Positions 44,695-57,000 are shown, counted from the stretch's first letter. The stretch is DNA of 64,000 nt from Neoarius graeffei (GCF_027579695.1 NC_083592.1:35036714-35100713); one strand, 5' to 3'. Program-made: numbers and translations. The notes: generated by a model from the sequence alone, not told the origin.

Positions 44695-44758
44695 ATGGGA
44701 CCGGTTCTTGTCTTCTTCGTCCTCTGTGCGAGTCTTGCTGTCCCGCATCTCGCCAAAG
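44695..44758 (+). CDS. First coding exon of a secreted or membrane protein (signal peptide)
   Basis: The ATG at 44695 begins MGPVLVFFVLCASLAVPHLA, a typical signal peptide: short N-region, hydrophobic core VLVFFVLCASLAV, and small residues near a likely cleavage site. The exon is 64 nt long and ends at a strong donor, CAAAG followed by GTAAGG, leaving phase 1. The ATG follows a CpG-rich 5' region; the context TTTAAAATGG is acceptable. Everything downstream to the window end lacks further recognisable exons, so the first intron is probably more than 19 kb. I cannot name the gene: the mature protein is outside the window. An in-frame read-through past the donor gives only a short extension and is unlikely. 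Confidence 0.55.
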
Positions 44759-47510
44759 GTAAGGCGCAAAGATGCGCTCTTTCTCCTCCGCTCCTCTCGC
44801 GCTGTGCGTCAACCGCCCGCGCGCGCGCGCTCTGAATGTTAATGCCGCTCACTAATTGCGCGACTTCTATCCATTTCCGCGCGCGCGCCTTTCAGACTGC
44901 AGGTACAATTTATCGCCATTTTTATACCAGACACTACCGTATCCTGTGGTGCCCAAAAAAAAATAATAATAATAATAATAATAAAAGCTTTGAGGTGTGT
45001 TTGGGAGATGATTTCAGCATTGCGCCTTCAGTAAGGTTTGGCATTTTCCAGGATGCGGATGATGCTCTGTTTTGTTAAAGGTAGCACGCGTTTGCCTCTC
45101 CAAATCCTTGCACCACTAATTAAAAAAAAAAGAAAGAAAGAAACTGCTTCAGCCAACACTCACTGCTGAGGGACTTCTTCATTTCCGCTCTGCTGCTGGT
45201 GAAGAGGATGTGGGACAGTCATGTTTTGGATGGTGGGGCGGTGCGCGCGCGCTCCTGTGCTGCAAACGTCTCTCAGTGGAGTTGCATCCTGACTTCTGCT
45301 ATCACCTACAACTGCAATACTTTAATAAATAAACAAATAAATAAAAAGAGTCATGCATGCATGCATCCTTTCATTTATTCATGCACTACGTCATTCATCC
45401 AGTTCTCATTTATTTCCTTCCTTGCACTGCAGTAACATGACAGCTTTTCTTTCTTTCTTTCCTTCTTTCCTTATGCATTCTCTAAAACCGACGTCAGCTT
45501 TTTAGCTTACACTTCTTATATACCTTAGTGTATATAAGAGATCCTTTTTGAAACCAAATAATTTAATACCTGCCCTGTAAGATGAACCGTTATGCCAGTC
45601 TCCTTTCAAATGCAAACTTGTAAGCAGATACTATGATATACTGAAGACCTGATCGAAGCTTGTACGGTATGCTTATCATGATTCCCGACAAACCCTTTCT
45701 TTCACCTCCAGTGCACTGGAAATCATTACAGGTTTCGAACCTTGTGCTAAATTATGCATAAATGCAATTCAGTCAATCATAAGTACTGTACTGTTCAGTG
45801 TGATTTTTATTTTGGATCTGTACTATCCAGAGACCGAGGAACAGAAGCAAAACTGCTGTTGACATTTCTGTGCCCGTTGATCAGCTGGCTTGTTATTCCT
45901 TTTCACTTCCTCAAGACACTTTGTTTGTTTGTTTGTTTGTTTGTTTGTTACGTGACAATTTGCAGCTGCTATGTTTCTCTGAAGTGACCGAAATGCTCAT
46001 GCAGTGGAAAACTGGTAGCATTTAACAGAATATGCACCAAAATATGCACCCCCTTTTTAAATATACTGTATTTCCCAGCTTTGCAAGGTTGACACATCAC
46101 TAATTCTAAAATTCACGCACCTTCCCTAGGCTATCTGTGCTAGGAGTTATAATTACAAGAGAAATTTGGCCCCCAGGCTGCTCATGTCTCTGCCACTTGG
46201 AGCTCAGTCTCTCTAAGCATAATGAAGTTTGAGCATATGATAGCTTGAGGTGCGCTGGTTTCTAGGGTCCGGGAGTGAAACAGGTAGTGAGCGTTCTTCA
46301 ATTAACTGCATGATATTAGAAGACATTCAGAAGTCAAATGAACGCTCATGGTGCCAGTGAGCTGATGTGTGAAGTGACATGATCTCATATCATTGTCTGT
46401 ACTCAGAAACAATCTTAAAGCTAATTAACTGCGCTATCCACCTATAACCAGGACCAGAGTACTGTTACCGTATAGTCCAGGCAAACTGCAATCAGCTTCC
46501 CAGTTTGCTTTCTTATATAAAATGACCAAGAGCTTAATTTTCATTATTTTAATTTAGTATGGAAATATTTCCCATGCAGACTTGACAGTTTGAGTCGATC
46601 ACTGACAGAATCCATTCGTTAAACATTTTTATCTGTAGTAATATGGGTAAGTGTCTTCTCCGTATTCTTGTTACTCTTTAGTAAAAGCTCCTTTCAGCAC
46701 TTTTGCGAGTACGTTTGAGGAAGGAGCTTTTATTTGGAGAGAGCTGAGTGGAAAAATAACCAATCTTTTTTTTTTTATGAATGCATTTCGAGATTACTTG
46801 TATTTTGCCCTAATTACCTCCGTGTAATTCAGTACAAGTGATGCAAATCTGGCTGATGCTTTTGAATTCCATTGAATGAAAGCCTACTCGAATAATAAGA
46901 TGCAGCTGCTGTCATTTGGGTGTGTAAGGAAGTTCAGAGTTTATTCAGCTGCAAAAAGGGACTTATTTTTCCCTGGAACTTTAACAGATTATCACAACCA
47001 TGCCTCATGTGACATTTTATTTTTGTGCTGAATATGAACATTAAAGCTGACTGAGGCAATGAGCTTCCCCCTCGCACCCTCTGCATAAACAGGTTCAACT
47101 CCTCCAGTCATGTTATTGATGCTTACAACATAGCAAATGTTCAGTTGCTGGCTTGAACAAACAGATTCCTGCCTAATATTTTAAGATCAAGCTTACTGCA
47201 TTGGGGGCTTTCGCACTCGTCATTATGCACTGTATCGAGAGCTCAGCTTGCCGTCTGTGCTGCTGATTCAATTGCATTGTGGTGGCTCACCAGATGCTTG
47301 AGGCAGACCATGAAATAACAATGCGTGATGAAAAGAGAGAGTTTGTTCAGGAAAAAAAATAAAAAAAAATAAAATCTATTGGCAAATGGCAATCAGGCTA
47401 GCATTCCAGTCCAAACCGTATAAACACTGTCATGGTTGAGGGATGCTGGATTTAACTTCCTACTGTGCTGTGGCACTGTTTCAGTGGCTTAAATCTGATA
47501 TGTAGAACAT
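44759..47510. other. Probable first intron, unique part
   Basis: CpG-rich until about 44900, then AT-rich. It contains (AAT)n at 44962-44984, a TTTG run at 45922-45950 and long stretches without repeats (46000-47450). Such repeat-poor sequence may include conserved regulatory DNA, but nothing can be shown from sequence alone. Confidence 0.4.
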
Positions 47511-47890
47511 GGGGGCGGCATGGTGGTGTAGTGGTTAGCGCTGTCGCCTCACAGCAAGAAGGTCCTGGGTTCGAGCCCCGGGGCCGGCGAGGGCCTTTCT
47601 GTGCGGAGTTTGCATGTTCTCCCCGTGTCCGCGTGGGTTTCCTCCGGGTGCTCCGGTTTCCCCCACAGTCCAAAGACATGCAGGTTAGGTTAACTGGTGA
47701 CTCTAAATTGACCGTAGGTGTGAATGTGAGTGTGAATGGTTGTCTGTGTCTATGTGTCAGCCCTGTGATGACCTGGCGACTTGTCCAGGGTGTACCCCGC
47801 CTCTCGCCCGTAATCAGCTGGGATAGGCTCCAGCTTGCCTGCGACCCTGTAGAAGGATAAAGCGGCTAGAGATAATGAGATGAGATGAGA
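47511..47890 (+). repeat. SINE copy with target duplication
   Basis: Full-length, plus strand. Duplication TGTAGAACAT at 47501-47510 and 47891-47900. Confidence 0.94.
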
Positions 47891-48024
47891 TGTAGAACAT
47901 GTATTCGATATTCAATAAGATAAAAGTTGATCTATAACAATAACAGTGGCCACTTTCAATGCTACAACATTGCATATTTCTTTTAATATTGTCTTCATTT
48001 AGCCTCATTAACTCACCAATGTGA

Positions 48025-48752
48025 TACACACTCACCGGCCACTTTATTCGGAACACCCTAATCAGAAAACCTGCTGTTTTCTGCAGTTCTTTAATCAGCC
48101 GATCCCTCGACAGCGGCACAATGCATCAAATCCTAAAGATACAAATCAAGAGCTTCAGTTAATGTTCACTTCAAACATCAGAATGGGGAAAAAATTGTGA
48201 TCTCAAAGTGTGACTTTCTTTCACTGTGGCATGGGTGTTGGTTTGAGCCAGATGGACTGGTTTGAGTATTTCAGAAACTGCTCATCTCCTGGGGTTTTCA
48301 CACACAGCAGTCTCTAGAGTTTACACAGAATGGTGTGTGCGTGTGTGTGGGGGGGAAACACTGAGTGAGCGACAGTTCTGTGGGTGGAGACAAACGCCTT
48401 GTTGATAAGAGAGATCAGAGGAAAATGGCCAGGGGTGGGTTTCCTGAAAGCCTCTTAAGGCTAAGAGCATCTTAACAACTAGGAGAGGGAGTGTTCATTG
48501 TGCTGCTCGCGCTACCATATAATGATTATTTTTGTGCTGCGATGCTTTTGGGAAACTCAAGCCAGATTGGTTTGAGCTGCCAGGAAGGATGTAGCAACTC
48601 GTATAATCACTCTTTACAACCACGGTGAGCAGAAAAGTATCTCAGCATGCAACAGCAGAAGACCACATTGGGTTCTACTCCTGCCAGCAGAAGAACAGGG
48701 ATCTTAGAATCAAGAACAAGTTCCTATTAAAGTGACCGGTGAGTGTAGTGTA
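48025..48752. mobile_element. DNA transposon derivative with CACTCACCGGCC ends
   Basis: Left end TACACACTCACCGGCCACTT and right end, inverted, TACACTACACTCACCGGTCA form inverted repeats with TA at both borders. It is a familiar non-autonomous fish element; its superfamily is not settled here. No transposase remains. A 120-bp MITE is nested inside (48440-48562). Confidence 0.7.
48440..48562. mobile_element. Small nested MITE (about 120 bp)
   Basis: The ends GGGTTTCCTGAAAGC and GCTTTTGGGAAACTC are inverted. GCCAG lies on both sides. It splits the element at 48025-48752 at the motif ATGGCCAGATTGG. Confidence 0.6.
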
Positions 48753-48802
48753 ACCTCTGCAGTGCGCAGGTTACATGAATAGCGCTGTCACATTGTCATT
48801 TA

Positions 48803-49728
48803 GGGCTGTATTCAGAGTAAAGTGCTTACAGTGAAGATTTAATATCGAAATTGCACACATATTTGTATTCAGACCTCAGACACAACTGTAGGTTTTTCAG
48901 ACAGATGTGCAAGATTTTGCTCAAAACCACAGTGTGCCTCAGCTACAGCTGATTTCTGTCCTCAGAATTTCTCGCACAATATCGGTTTGAGTGAGGAGGA
49001 GATTTAAGTCCGGAGTCACTGATTGACAGTTTGATGTACAGACAATATGTCACACGGAAACGTACAGTACGTATTGGACTGGAAATGCACTTAAACTACG
49101 GCAAACCATTTGCGCTCAATAACAAACACGTAACTATGACACACTTAATTAATTAATCAATAGATTTGATTAAAGTCCACAAAAAAGGACTTTTGACATA
49201 GAAGACAGCGAATGAGAGCATCTCAACCGAAGCCATTCCTTATCTTGACCAAATAATTTATGGATAAAATTATATACAAGACGGCAATGTCCTGGCAATA
49301 TACTAGCTTCCGATTAGATGGTTATTTAAATGCTTGTTATCTTCTCATTCACATATATCATATTCTCGTTTATCTTCATAGCCTGGTTTATTTTTCATTT
49401 TGAAATTGTCTGCTTTTATTTTACATTGTATTAAATTTGCCAGCAAAGAAAAATAAAAATGAAACCCTACTTTAGTCAGCAGTGTACGTATGTCCTTGAT
49501 TTATATATCTATCCTGAAGAGCTTGTGTTTAAAGGTGGTATTGGAGGCACTATTGAAGAAACCCGGTCTCAGATGCTTCTAATGCTCTGAGGCATGAACT
49601 GTACACGGGTCATTTCCATAATCTGAATAGGAAGCCCTGAATATATATTTAATGTAACCTTGCTTTGAAAACACAATAAATATTGACAGAATGTTTGGAG
49701 TTCCCAACTCTGAATATGGCCCTGAACC
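48803..49728. mobile_element. Harbinger-like MITE (about 920 bp)
   Basis: The left end AGGGCTGTATTCAGAG and the right end inverted AGGGCCATATTCAGAG form 16-bp inverted repeats. TTA before the left end and TGA after the right may be a decayed 3-bp duplication. No coding frame is seen. Confidence 0.6.
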
Positions 49729-50462
49729 ATCTCCAGTGACACCACATTTTTAAAATGAAAGCATTTTCAATGACGCAGGTCATTCAATGTTAGATCTAGT
49801 TTTAGCATGTTGTTATATTGAAGCTAAAGCAAAACGATTTTTTTTTTCATAATGGTCTCCCTCACAGATTGAGCACCATTGGTTTTGCCTTATTGCTCCT
49901 TTTTCTTCATGCTTCCTGGGTGTGATTGTGATATTCACCATCTGGTTTCTGGCTGTTTAATGACATTAGTATTAAAGGGTTTTGACAGGATAGTCTGTGG
50001 TAGTCATTTTGTTACCTTTCCTCTGAAGTGCAAAACCAGAGCTTGTCTGAATTTCATGAGACCAGCTGGAATTGACGAGTACTGGATACATTTTGGTGGA
50101 CAGGGTGTGCTGACGGAGTGGTTGGGGGGGACTTGAAAATGCCACAGAGATTGACTAGACAGAGTTTCTTTAATAATAGTGAGCTTAATTGTATGCAGCG
50201 AACAAGGGTCAGGATGACCTTTCTAGCTGGGAAGAATGTAGAGTTTGTCCCAATGTGATAACTCACTGCAAGAAAATATTATTGCTGCTTCTATATCTGT
50301 GTCTTCCTTCACAGACTCCTCTGGGTAAACATTCGACATGGCAATTTTGTATGAACAGTGCTTCATTATGTTTTTCTAAGAGTTCATAAAGTTTCTGAGC
50401 TGAATACGAGTCTTATTTTGGAGGTTGTAGGAAAGCAGATTTCAAGCACGACAATTTTAAGT
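49729..50462. other. No gene seen
   Basis: Frames such as 49879-50136 lack domain signatures and composition support. Confidence 0.45.
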
Positions 50463-51150
50463 TATTCCACAAAATCAAGTCGTACACGAGCTGAGAGCAG
50501 ACGAGATGCGTAGCGCCGAGTTGGCTATAAGCCATGTCCGATGAGATTGAGTGGAATAACTGTTTTATTCTATCCACATTCACTGGATTTTGAGAGTGTT
50601 TTTATTTTTTATTTTTTTGCGAATTCAATAAATAAAAACTTTATACAAAACGTCAGACAAAATAATTTCCGCTTAGAAACTGGCGAAATGACAATAGTAA
50701 TTTGTGAAAAATGCTATAATAATCATAATAATAATTCTTGAATAATAAACAGATGCATTCTTACCATCAAATACTTTTATTCCATATTTTGTTGCTTTTT
50801 TTTGGGGGGGGGGGTTGAGCAGAGTTTTTATTTTGTCCTTGGTTAGTTCAGCAACACACTCTGCCATTTTCTTCTTCTTTTTCTTTGGCGGTTGGCAAAC
50901 CAACTTAAAGGTGCATTACTGCCACCAACGGCTGTAGTGTGGAACAGGAGATATGGGGGGGGGGGGGGGGGGGGGGTGATGACACCTATATTCTTTTAGC
51001 TATTTCTGTTTCTTTTGAATACTTGATAACAAAGCCGCCATTTTGTTTTTCTCTGCTCACGGTATATGAGCTGATATCCTAGTACTAGAGTAGCCATTCA
51101 GAGTATGCAATTGCTCATATCTGCTGAATGTGGATAGAATAAATACTGTA
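50463..51150 (-). mobile_element. Crypton-like element relic with inverted ends
   Basis: The words TTTTATTCTATCCACATTCA (50570-50589) and TGAATGTGGATAGAATAAA (about 51125-51143) are inverted repeats. Between them are a recombinase-start exon on the minus strand, poly-G tracts at 50802-50814 and 50955-50976, and CATATGAGC-type subterminal repeats. Confidence 0.5.
50720..50868 (-). pseudogene. Crypton-like tyrosine recombinase N-terminus, stub
   Basis: On the minus strand the frame contains MAECVAELTKDKIKTLLNP, then KKATKYGIKVFDG. A MAE-x-ELT-I-LL start followed by NTKKATKYGIKVF is the N-terminal pattern of Crypton-type recombinase ORFs, as at 23643. The expected NT is replaced by a poly-Pro stretch caused by a G-run. 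Nothing of the catalytic domain is left. Confidence 0.5.
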
Positions 51151-51220
51151 CTGTATATTCAAATGCAACCATATATGATGCAGTACATAAGTGCTATTAT
51201 AATAGATATGAGATGAAAGC

Positions 51221-51600
51221 GGGGGCAGCACGGTGGTGTAGTGGTTAGCGCTGTCGCCTCACAGCAAGAAGGTCCTGGGTTCGAGCCCCGTGGCCGGCAA
51301 GGGCCTTTCTGTGTGGAGTTTGCATGTTCTCCCCGTGTCCGCGTGGGTTTCCTCCGGGTGCTCCGGTTTCCCCCACAGTCCAAAGACATGCAGGTTAGGT
51401 TAACTGGTGACTCTCTAAATTGACCGTAGGTGTGAATGTGAGTGTGAATGGTTGTCTGTGTCTATGTGTCAGCCCTGTGATGACCTGGTGACTTGTCCAG
51501 GGTGTACCCCGCCTTTCGCCCATAGTCAGCTGGGATAGGCTCCAGCTTGCCTGCGACCCTGTAGAAGGATAAAGCGGCTAGAGATAATGAGATGAGATGA
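51221..51600 (+). repeat. SINE copy with target duplication
   Basis: Full-length, plus strand. Duplication GATGAAAGC (51212-51220 and 51601-51609). Confidence 0.93.
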
Positions 51601-51602
51601 GA

Positions 51603-52211
51603 TGAAAGCACTCACTTTTTGCATGACTCAAGGATGAGTTTTATTGCCAATATAGCATAATCTATTTAAAATTACAACCTCCATGTGGAAGCATAAATTT
51701 CTCCTGATCCCCCGAGAAAATATTAACCTGCAAGCTATGGTTAAATATTTAACAATTTCAAAAGTTTACTACTATCATCTACTATGATTAGATCATTGGA
51801 ACACTAGATAACATTCATGGTCAAGCACTTTAGCCTTTTATTTCTGTAGTTAACTAGCTAACTACTGTACTATGGCTTGCTTAGCTAGCACAAGCTAATT
51901 CAAAATGGTTTACTAGCATAACAAACTGTGTGTGCCCTGATTTATGAAGGGCTAGCACATATAAAAATGTGCAGAACAGAGGGGGGTATGGAGATCGAGG
52001 ATGGCGTCTGTGCACATTATGAATTTATGCAATGTACTAAGCATGAGTCCCATCAGGAACGGCAAATGTCTGGGCAAATTGGTAAAACTGAAAAGCAGGT
52101 ATTATATTTGTGGAAATGGAAGTTCATTGCTGTTGTAGTTTTGATTGTACTCTTCTGGAAGTCTCTTATAGATGTGAAATCACAGGATAATACAGCGTTT
52201 CAGGAAGAGTG

Positions 52212-52246
<35 letters not shown>

Positions 52247-53061
52247 CTAATTTACATATCGTTTCCTCCCCCTACTTTGCACATCATGTCATTCATGTAA
52301 ATCATCCACGACATAGGCATGTTCTGTTTGTGCAGTTTATCTTATTGCACACATTGCTTCATAGTGTGTGGTATAATGATTGAGCTGGTATGTCATCATA
52401 GTGGTATGGAGTACTTTCATGTGAGAAAACAAGACGTAATCCACACATTACACAGAGCAACTGCACTCTTCACCCACTTAGCAATCTGTCTCTATTTCAG
52501 TGACTTCTCTTTTGTCTGCTCTCATCTCCAAAGTGCTGTCGTTGTTCGGTTGTTAATCAAATGCATGCGCTGAAGTGCCATAGAGCCTGAAATATTGTCT
52601 AATGACTGTGTAGTCCTTTATGGCTGCACTGAATCTAACCTTAACTGTAAAGGCTACTGAAGCTCAGATTATTTGTTTAAATCCTTACATTTATCAACAC
52701 TCTCTGCACCAGTTATTAGAACCTACTGATGTCTATATCCATGACATAACAGGTGGGCCTATGAAAATGGTGGCACACCTGTTCCCCAGACTTGCAGCTT
52801 TGATCACACACACTTTAGTGTTAATTAGTATGTTCCTGAATGATGGGGGGGGGGAGGTTTAGCACCTTATGTCTGAAATTTCATTTTGAAGAAGGAAAAG
52901 CTCCTCACACTCATGTCATTGGCGTTATCATATTAAAAAAAAAATGACACTTTTTTTTTTTTTTGGGTTTCCCTCAAATCTTACAAAGTCTCTCATAAGT
53001 TCCTTCTGGGTCAGAGTTCTTAAAGAACAGGGTCTGTTCACTATTATTATTATTGTAGTTG
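51603..53061. other. No gene seen; (CA)n microsatellite
   Basis: CA run at 52212-52243. The 151-residue frame at 51928-52383 has one hydrophobic stretch (FIAVVVLIVLFW) but runs into the CA repeat and shows no domain; I do not call it a gene. Confidence 0.45.
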
Positions 53062-53427
53062 GGCGGCACGGTGGTGTAGTGGTTAGCGCTGTCGCCTCAC
53101 AGCAAGAAGGTCCGGGTTCGAGCCCCGGGGCCGGCGAGGGCCTTTCTGTGCAGAGTTTGCATGTTCTCCCCGTGTCCGCGTGGGTTTCCTCCAGGTGCTC
53201 CGGTTTCCCCCACAGTCCAAAGACATGCAGGTTAGGTTAACTGGTGACTCTAAATTGACCGTAGGTGTGAGTGTGAATGGTTGTCTGTGTCTGTGTCAGC
53301 CCTGTGATGACCTGGCGACTTGTCCAGGGTGTACCCCGCCTTTCGCCCGTAGTCAGCTGGGATAGGCTCCAGCTTGCCTGCGACCCTGTAGAACAGGATA
53401 AAGCGGCTAGAGATAATGAGATGAGAT
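53062..53427 (+). repeat. SINE copy with target duplication
   Basis: Full-length, plus strand. Duplication ATTGTAGTTG on both sides (53052-53061 and about 53429-53438). Confidence 0.92.
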
Positions 53428-53669
53428 AATTGTAGTTGTTCTGATTGTTTACCAAGTGCTGCCAACTTAGCTACTTTGTCACTAGATTTGGCAATATTTT
53501 TATTTCACAAAAGAGCCTCACAAACAATCTTGTGACTTTTTGAACAGACATTAGCAACTGTCTGGTCTTGACGCAGCTCTCCAGTTCATACGGTATATGA
53601 GTTGAGAGAGCAGATTTGCTTAACTCACCATCAGTGTGTAGATTGGCTTGTGTAAATGCAACTCAATGT

Positions 53670-54125
53670 TCCCAATGACCAAAATACTGATTACCATTGT
53701 TTCCCAGTGACCAACATACTGATCACCATTGTTTCCCAGTGACCAACATACTGATCACCATTGTTTCCCAGTGACCAACATACTGATCACCATTGTTTCC
53801 CAGTGACCAACATACTGATCACCATTGTTTCCCAGTGACCAACATACTGATCACCATCGCTTCCCAGTGACCAACATACTGATCACCATCGCTTCCCAGT
53901 GACCAACATACTGATCACCATCGCTTCCCAGTGACCAACATACTGATCACCATTGCTTCCCAGTGACCAACATACTGATCACCATTGCTTCCCAGTGACC
54001 AACATACTGATCACCATTGCTTCCCAATGACCAATCAGTGCTAACAACCAATCATTGTTTCACAAAGACTAATCACTGATCACCATTGCTTCCCAATGAC
54101 CAATCACTGGTCACCATTGTTTGTC
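53670..54125 (+). repeat. 32-bp minisatellite
   Basis: Unit CCCAGTGACCAACATACTGA plus TCACCATTGTTT, about eleven near-perfect copies, then degenerate ones to 54125. A T/C variant (TTGTTT, TCGCTT, TTGCTT) changes along the array in blocks of neighbouring units, a sign of local unit amplification. Confidence 0.95.
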
Positions 54126-54640
54126 CCACCTGCACACTTTTTTTTTTTTTTTTTGCCTTCGTTTTAAACTCTCTTCTTGACAATACTTAAAACTAATAAA
54201 ACCAAGTTATTTTACCTGAAACCCTTTCCTTCATGTCGGTTTTCTGTCTGCTCCCTGCCACTGATGCTTTTTGACTCCATTCTTGATAGAAATTATAATA
54301 TTTCATAAATATGCAAATAGTTAGTTGTAAAAATGCCTTCAGAAATTCTTACTACTTTATGCAGAATGTTTTGATATGCAACTGGTAATTGATTCAATCA
54401 ATATGCAGATTAGTCTGTGACATCATTTGCTAATGCTTCTATCAATAGTCTAGAGATTTCTGAGTTTGCATTTCTACTGAAAAGAGCTGGCAACACTAAA
54501 ATTTACATCTGATGGTTAATTGATTTTTTTTCCAAGTAAAGGATTAATTCACAAAATGTGTTGATATTTGTGGGTTAATAAAGAGTGATTTCAGAGGCTT
54601 CACAGTCCAGCTTGGAAAACTGGCATTTTCTTACCAGTAA
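54126..54640. other. No gene seen
   Basis: Contains a poly-T tract near 54140. No other content recognised. Confidence 0.5.
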
Positions 54641-54644
54641 CAAT

Positions 54645-56330
54645 TAGTGACACTAATGACACCAAATTTGGCAAAGTGCAACAAAAATAAAGTGCAGCAG
54701 AAAGACAGAATAACTTCAAAAAAGCAGCAGGATATTCCTACTGAAAAAGAACAGAGCGCAAATAAGCTCTCTAAAAAGGGACCAGAGATATCCGTCCTGT
54801 GGAAAGAAGAAACTCCAGACTCAGCACAGAGAGACTGAAATTAAGAGAGAGAGCTCTGACCCCACTATTAACACCAAACAGTGAACATGAAGTTGTCTCA
54901 AGGTCAGGAAATGTGTTTTCCAAAAGGGAAAAAAATTGTTTGCATGTAGACCTACTGGGTGATTCATGCATCTGGCCCTATATATAGGGATTAGCACTAA
55001 TTTATAGATAAGAATGGATAAAGGAAAAGAAAAATGTGAAGAAACAGTGCTGCCTCTCTCAGGATTAAATGTCTAACCCTCAAGGCACATGAAAGACCAG
55101 AATCACTCCGAAAGCGTGCTGTGCTTACCCAGCAGTTGGGGGGGAACCCAACCCTTTTTAATTTGTTTTATGTGGGATCTGAAAGCAAAACACAAATCAA
55201 CCAACGAATCAACCAAATGCAAGAAATTGTCCCAGCAGTGGATTGTATTTTCATACAAAGGATGGCAAAATTAAAATGCCATCAAAATCAAGAAACAAGC
55301 TATGCTACAACAAAAGAGAAGAAGAAAGAAAGTCAAGAGATGATGTCAACAGACCAACAATCCAGAACCCAACGAAAAAGTAAATAAATACAAAAAAAAA
55401 AGAAGGCTGCTCGGCGACTCCCTGCTGAATCTCAACCAATGTTTTATTGCAGCGAATGGAGAAGTGGTATGTTTGTGCCAGTTTCTTCAGGGAGAGGTCC
55501 TTTTTGGGTTGTAGCACCAAATGAATGTGACAGAGAAATATGCCAATGTAAAACACGATGGCAGACGAACTACAGACTCACAGATTCCAAAATCTTGGAT
55601 GCAGCAGTTGAAACCACTTTCAGTGCATAGAAAGTGTAACTGCACAACCTACGTACTTACTAAATCAGAATCAAATGTAGAAATAACTAAATCAAAATGG
55701 TGCCTAGAAAAGAATAATCATACAAAGTTAGGTGAAGAGAAGAATCTTTTGCTTTCAAAAAAAAAAAAACCTGACCATGGCAGAAGAAGAGCTTGTTTCC
55801 CAATTTCATTATAGGATGTTTGAGTTTAACAAGTTCCTCTTGATTATCTGGTGACAGTACTGCAAGAACTGCTGCCAGATAATCTGAGCAAGATTATCTT
55901 CCTTGATTGTCTTGTATACACAGACTTCAGTGAAAACTGGAGTTCAAGCTATGCATTTTGTTGGGTCACATCAGGAAGTGACCCAATACAGTCCTCTGTG
56001 AAGGATCAGCCATATTCTGAAGCATCTCCCCGGACAGGAATTCATGCAAACTTTATCCAAGACATGGTGAAATTGGAGTGCCATGAGTTTTCCCTGTTTT
56101 TTCCCCCTTTTTATTTTTTTTTAAACAGTAATGGTGTGGCCACTCAAGTCGTACAGAAAATTATTTAATACCTGATCTGTAGCGAGCCCTGTAAAAAAGC
56201 TTTCCACAACACAAAAATACCCTGCAAATAATGTCTGAGACCTAGGTGAGAAGTTGTGGTGAATCTGTTCAATGCAGTTGACCAGGACGTTTTGCACAGG
56301 AAGGGTGGATTTCATTGTTCAGTTCAGCTT
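54645..56330 (+). pseudogene. Unidentified degenerate coding-like region
   Basis: Several plus-strand frames follow one another with stops: SANKLSKKGPEISVLW, LLTPNSEHEVVSRSGNVF, AVLTQQLGGNPTLFNLFY, SESKTQINQRINQMQEIVPA and FVPVSSGRGPFWVVAPNE. Coherent peptides of this kind in an intron suggest an old retroelement or integrated gene fragment, but I do not recognise the family. A part (54820-54925) has a degenerate relative at 57115-57245. Confidence 0.3.
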
Positions 56331-56339
56331 CATACAAGG

Positions 56340-56500
56340 GGTAGCACGGTGGTGTAGTGGTTAGCACTGTCACCTCACAGCAAGAAGGTTCTGGGTTCGA
56401 GCCCACTGGCTGATGGGGGCCTTTCTGTGTGGAGTTTGCATGTTCTCCCGTGTCTGCATGGGTCCCCTCTGGGTGCTCTGGTTTCCCCCACAGTCCTGTA
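56340..56500 (+). repeat. SINE 5' fragment
   Basis: Starts at the tRNA-like head (GGTAGCACGGTGGTGTAGTG) and stops at CCCCCACAGTCC, so the 3' half is missing. Confidence 0.85.
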
Positions 56501-56689
56501 ACACCAATGGGTATTAGTAAGCATCAATGACACCAGTGGTTTTATGAGCCACTGCAAAATGTTCAGACCTTGAATTAATATTTTTTATTATTATTTTAAT
56601 GTTTTGTTTTAATTGGTTAGTCATAGCATAGTTAGGTACAGACAGAGTCTATAAAGGCAGCATAGGGATGCCAACCTTTATGTCAAAGT

Positions 56690-57000
56690 CCTTTCTGCGC
56701 CAAGACCTGGTCTTTCCAGGCAGTCTCCCGTCCCAGTACTAACCAGGCCCTTAGGCGCATTGGGTAGCACCGATCTCCATTTCCATAGCCCTCGGCCTCT
56801 TGCCTATACAGCTAGGGTTACAGTGGGGGGGCTAGTCCTCTGGTAACCACGAGAGTTTGACTCACACATCTGTTTTACAGTGTGCCTTGCCAGACAGCAT
56901 TTTTATGATTGGTCTTTGGTATGACCCAACCGCAAGTAGAACTCATGATCTCCCAATCAAGAAGCAGACACGTTAACCACTAGGCCAGCTCGCAGTCAAC
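56690..57000 (-). repeat. Composite SINE: tRNA-like head and 5S rRNA-derived tail
   Basis: On the minus strand the head reads GAGCTGGCCTAGTGGTTAAC (A-box-like), then GATCATGAGTTCTACTTG. A ~180-bp body follows. The 3' part GGGCCTGGTTAGTACTGGGA, then CGGGAGACTGCCTGGAAA and GACCAGGT, corresponds to about nucleotides 70-115 of a vertebrate 5S rRNA. Related pieces occur at 33545-33785 (head and body) and 30855-30920 (5S part only). Confidence 0.65.

Noticed and set aside
44653..44852. Minus-strand frame over the CpG-rich exon
   Set aside because: It is the antisense shadow of the signal-peptide exon and its UTR; composition comes from GC richness.
51928..52383. 151-codon frame with a hydrophobic segment
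   Set aside because: It runs through a CA microsatellite (HTHTHT), has no domain and no splice or promoter context.
53670..54033. CRISPR-like array of direct repeats
   Set aside because: Units are contiguous with no unique spacers; it is a minisatellite in a eukaryotic genome.
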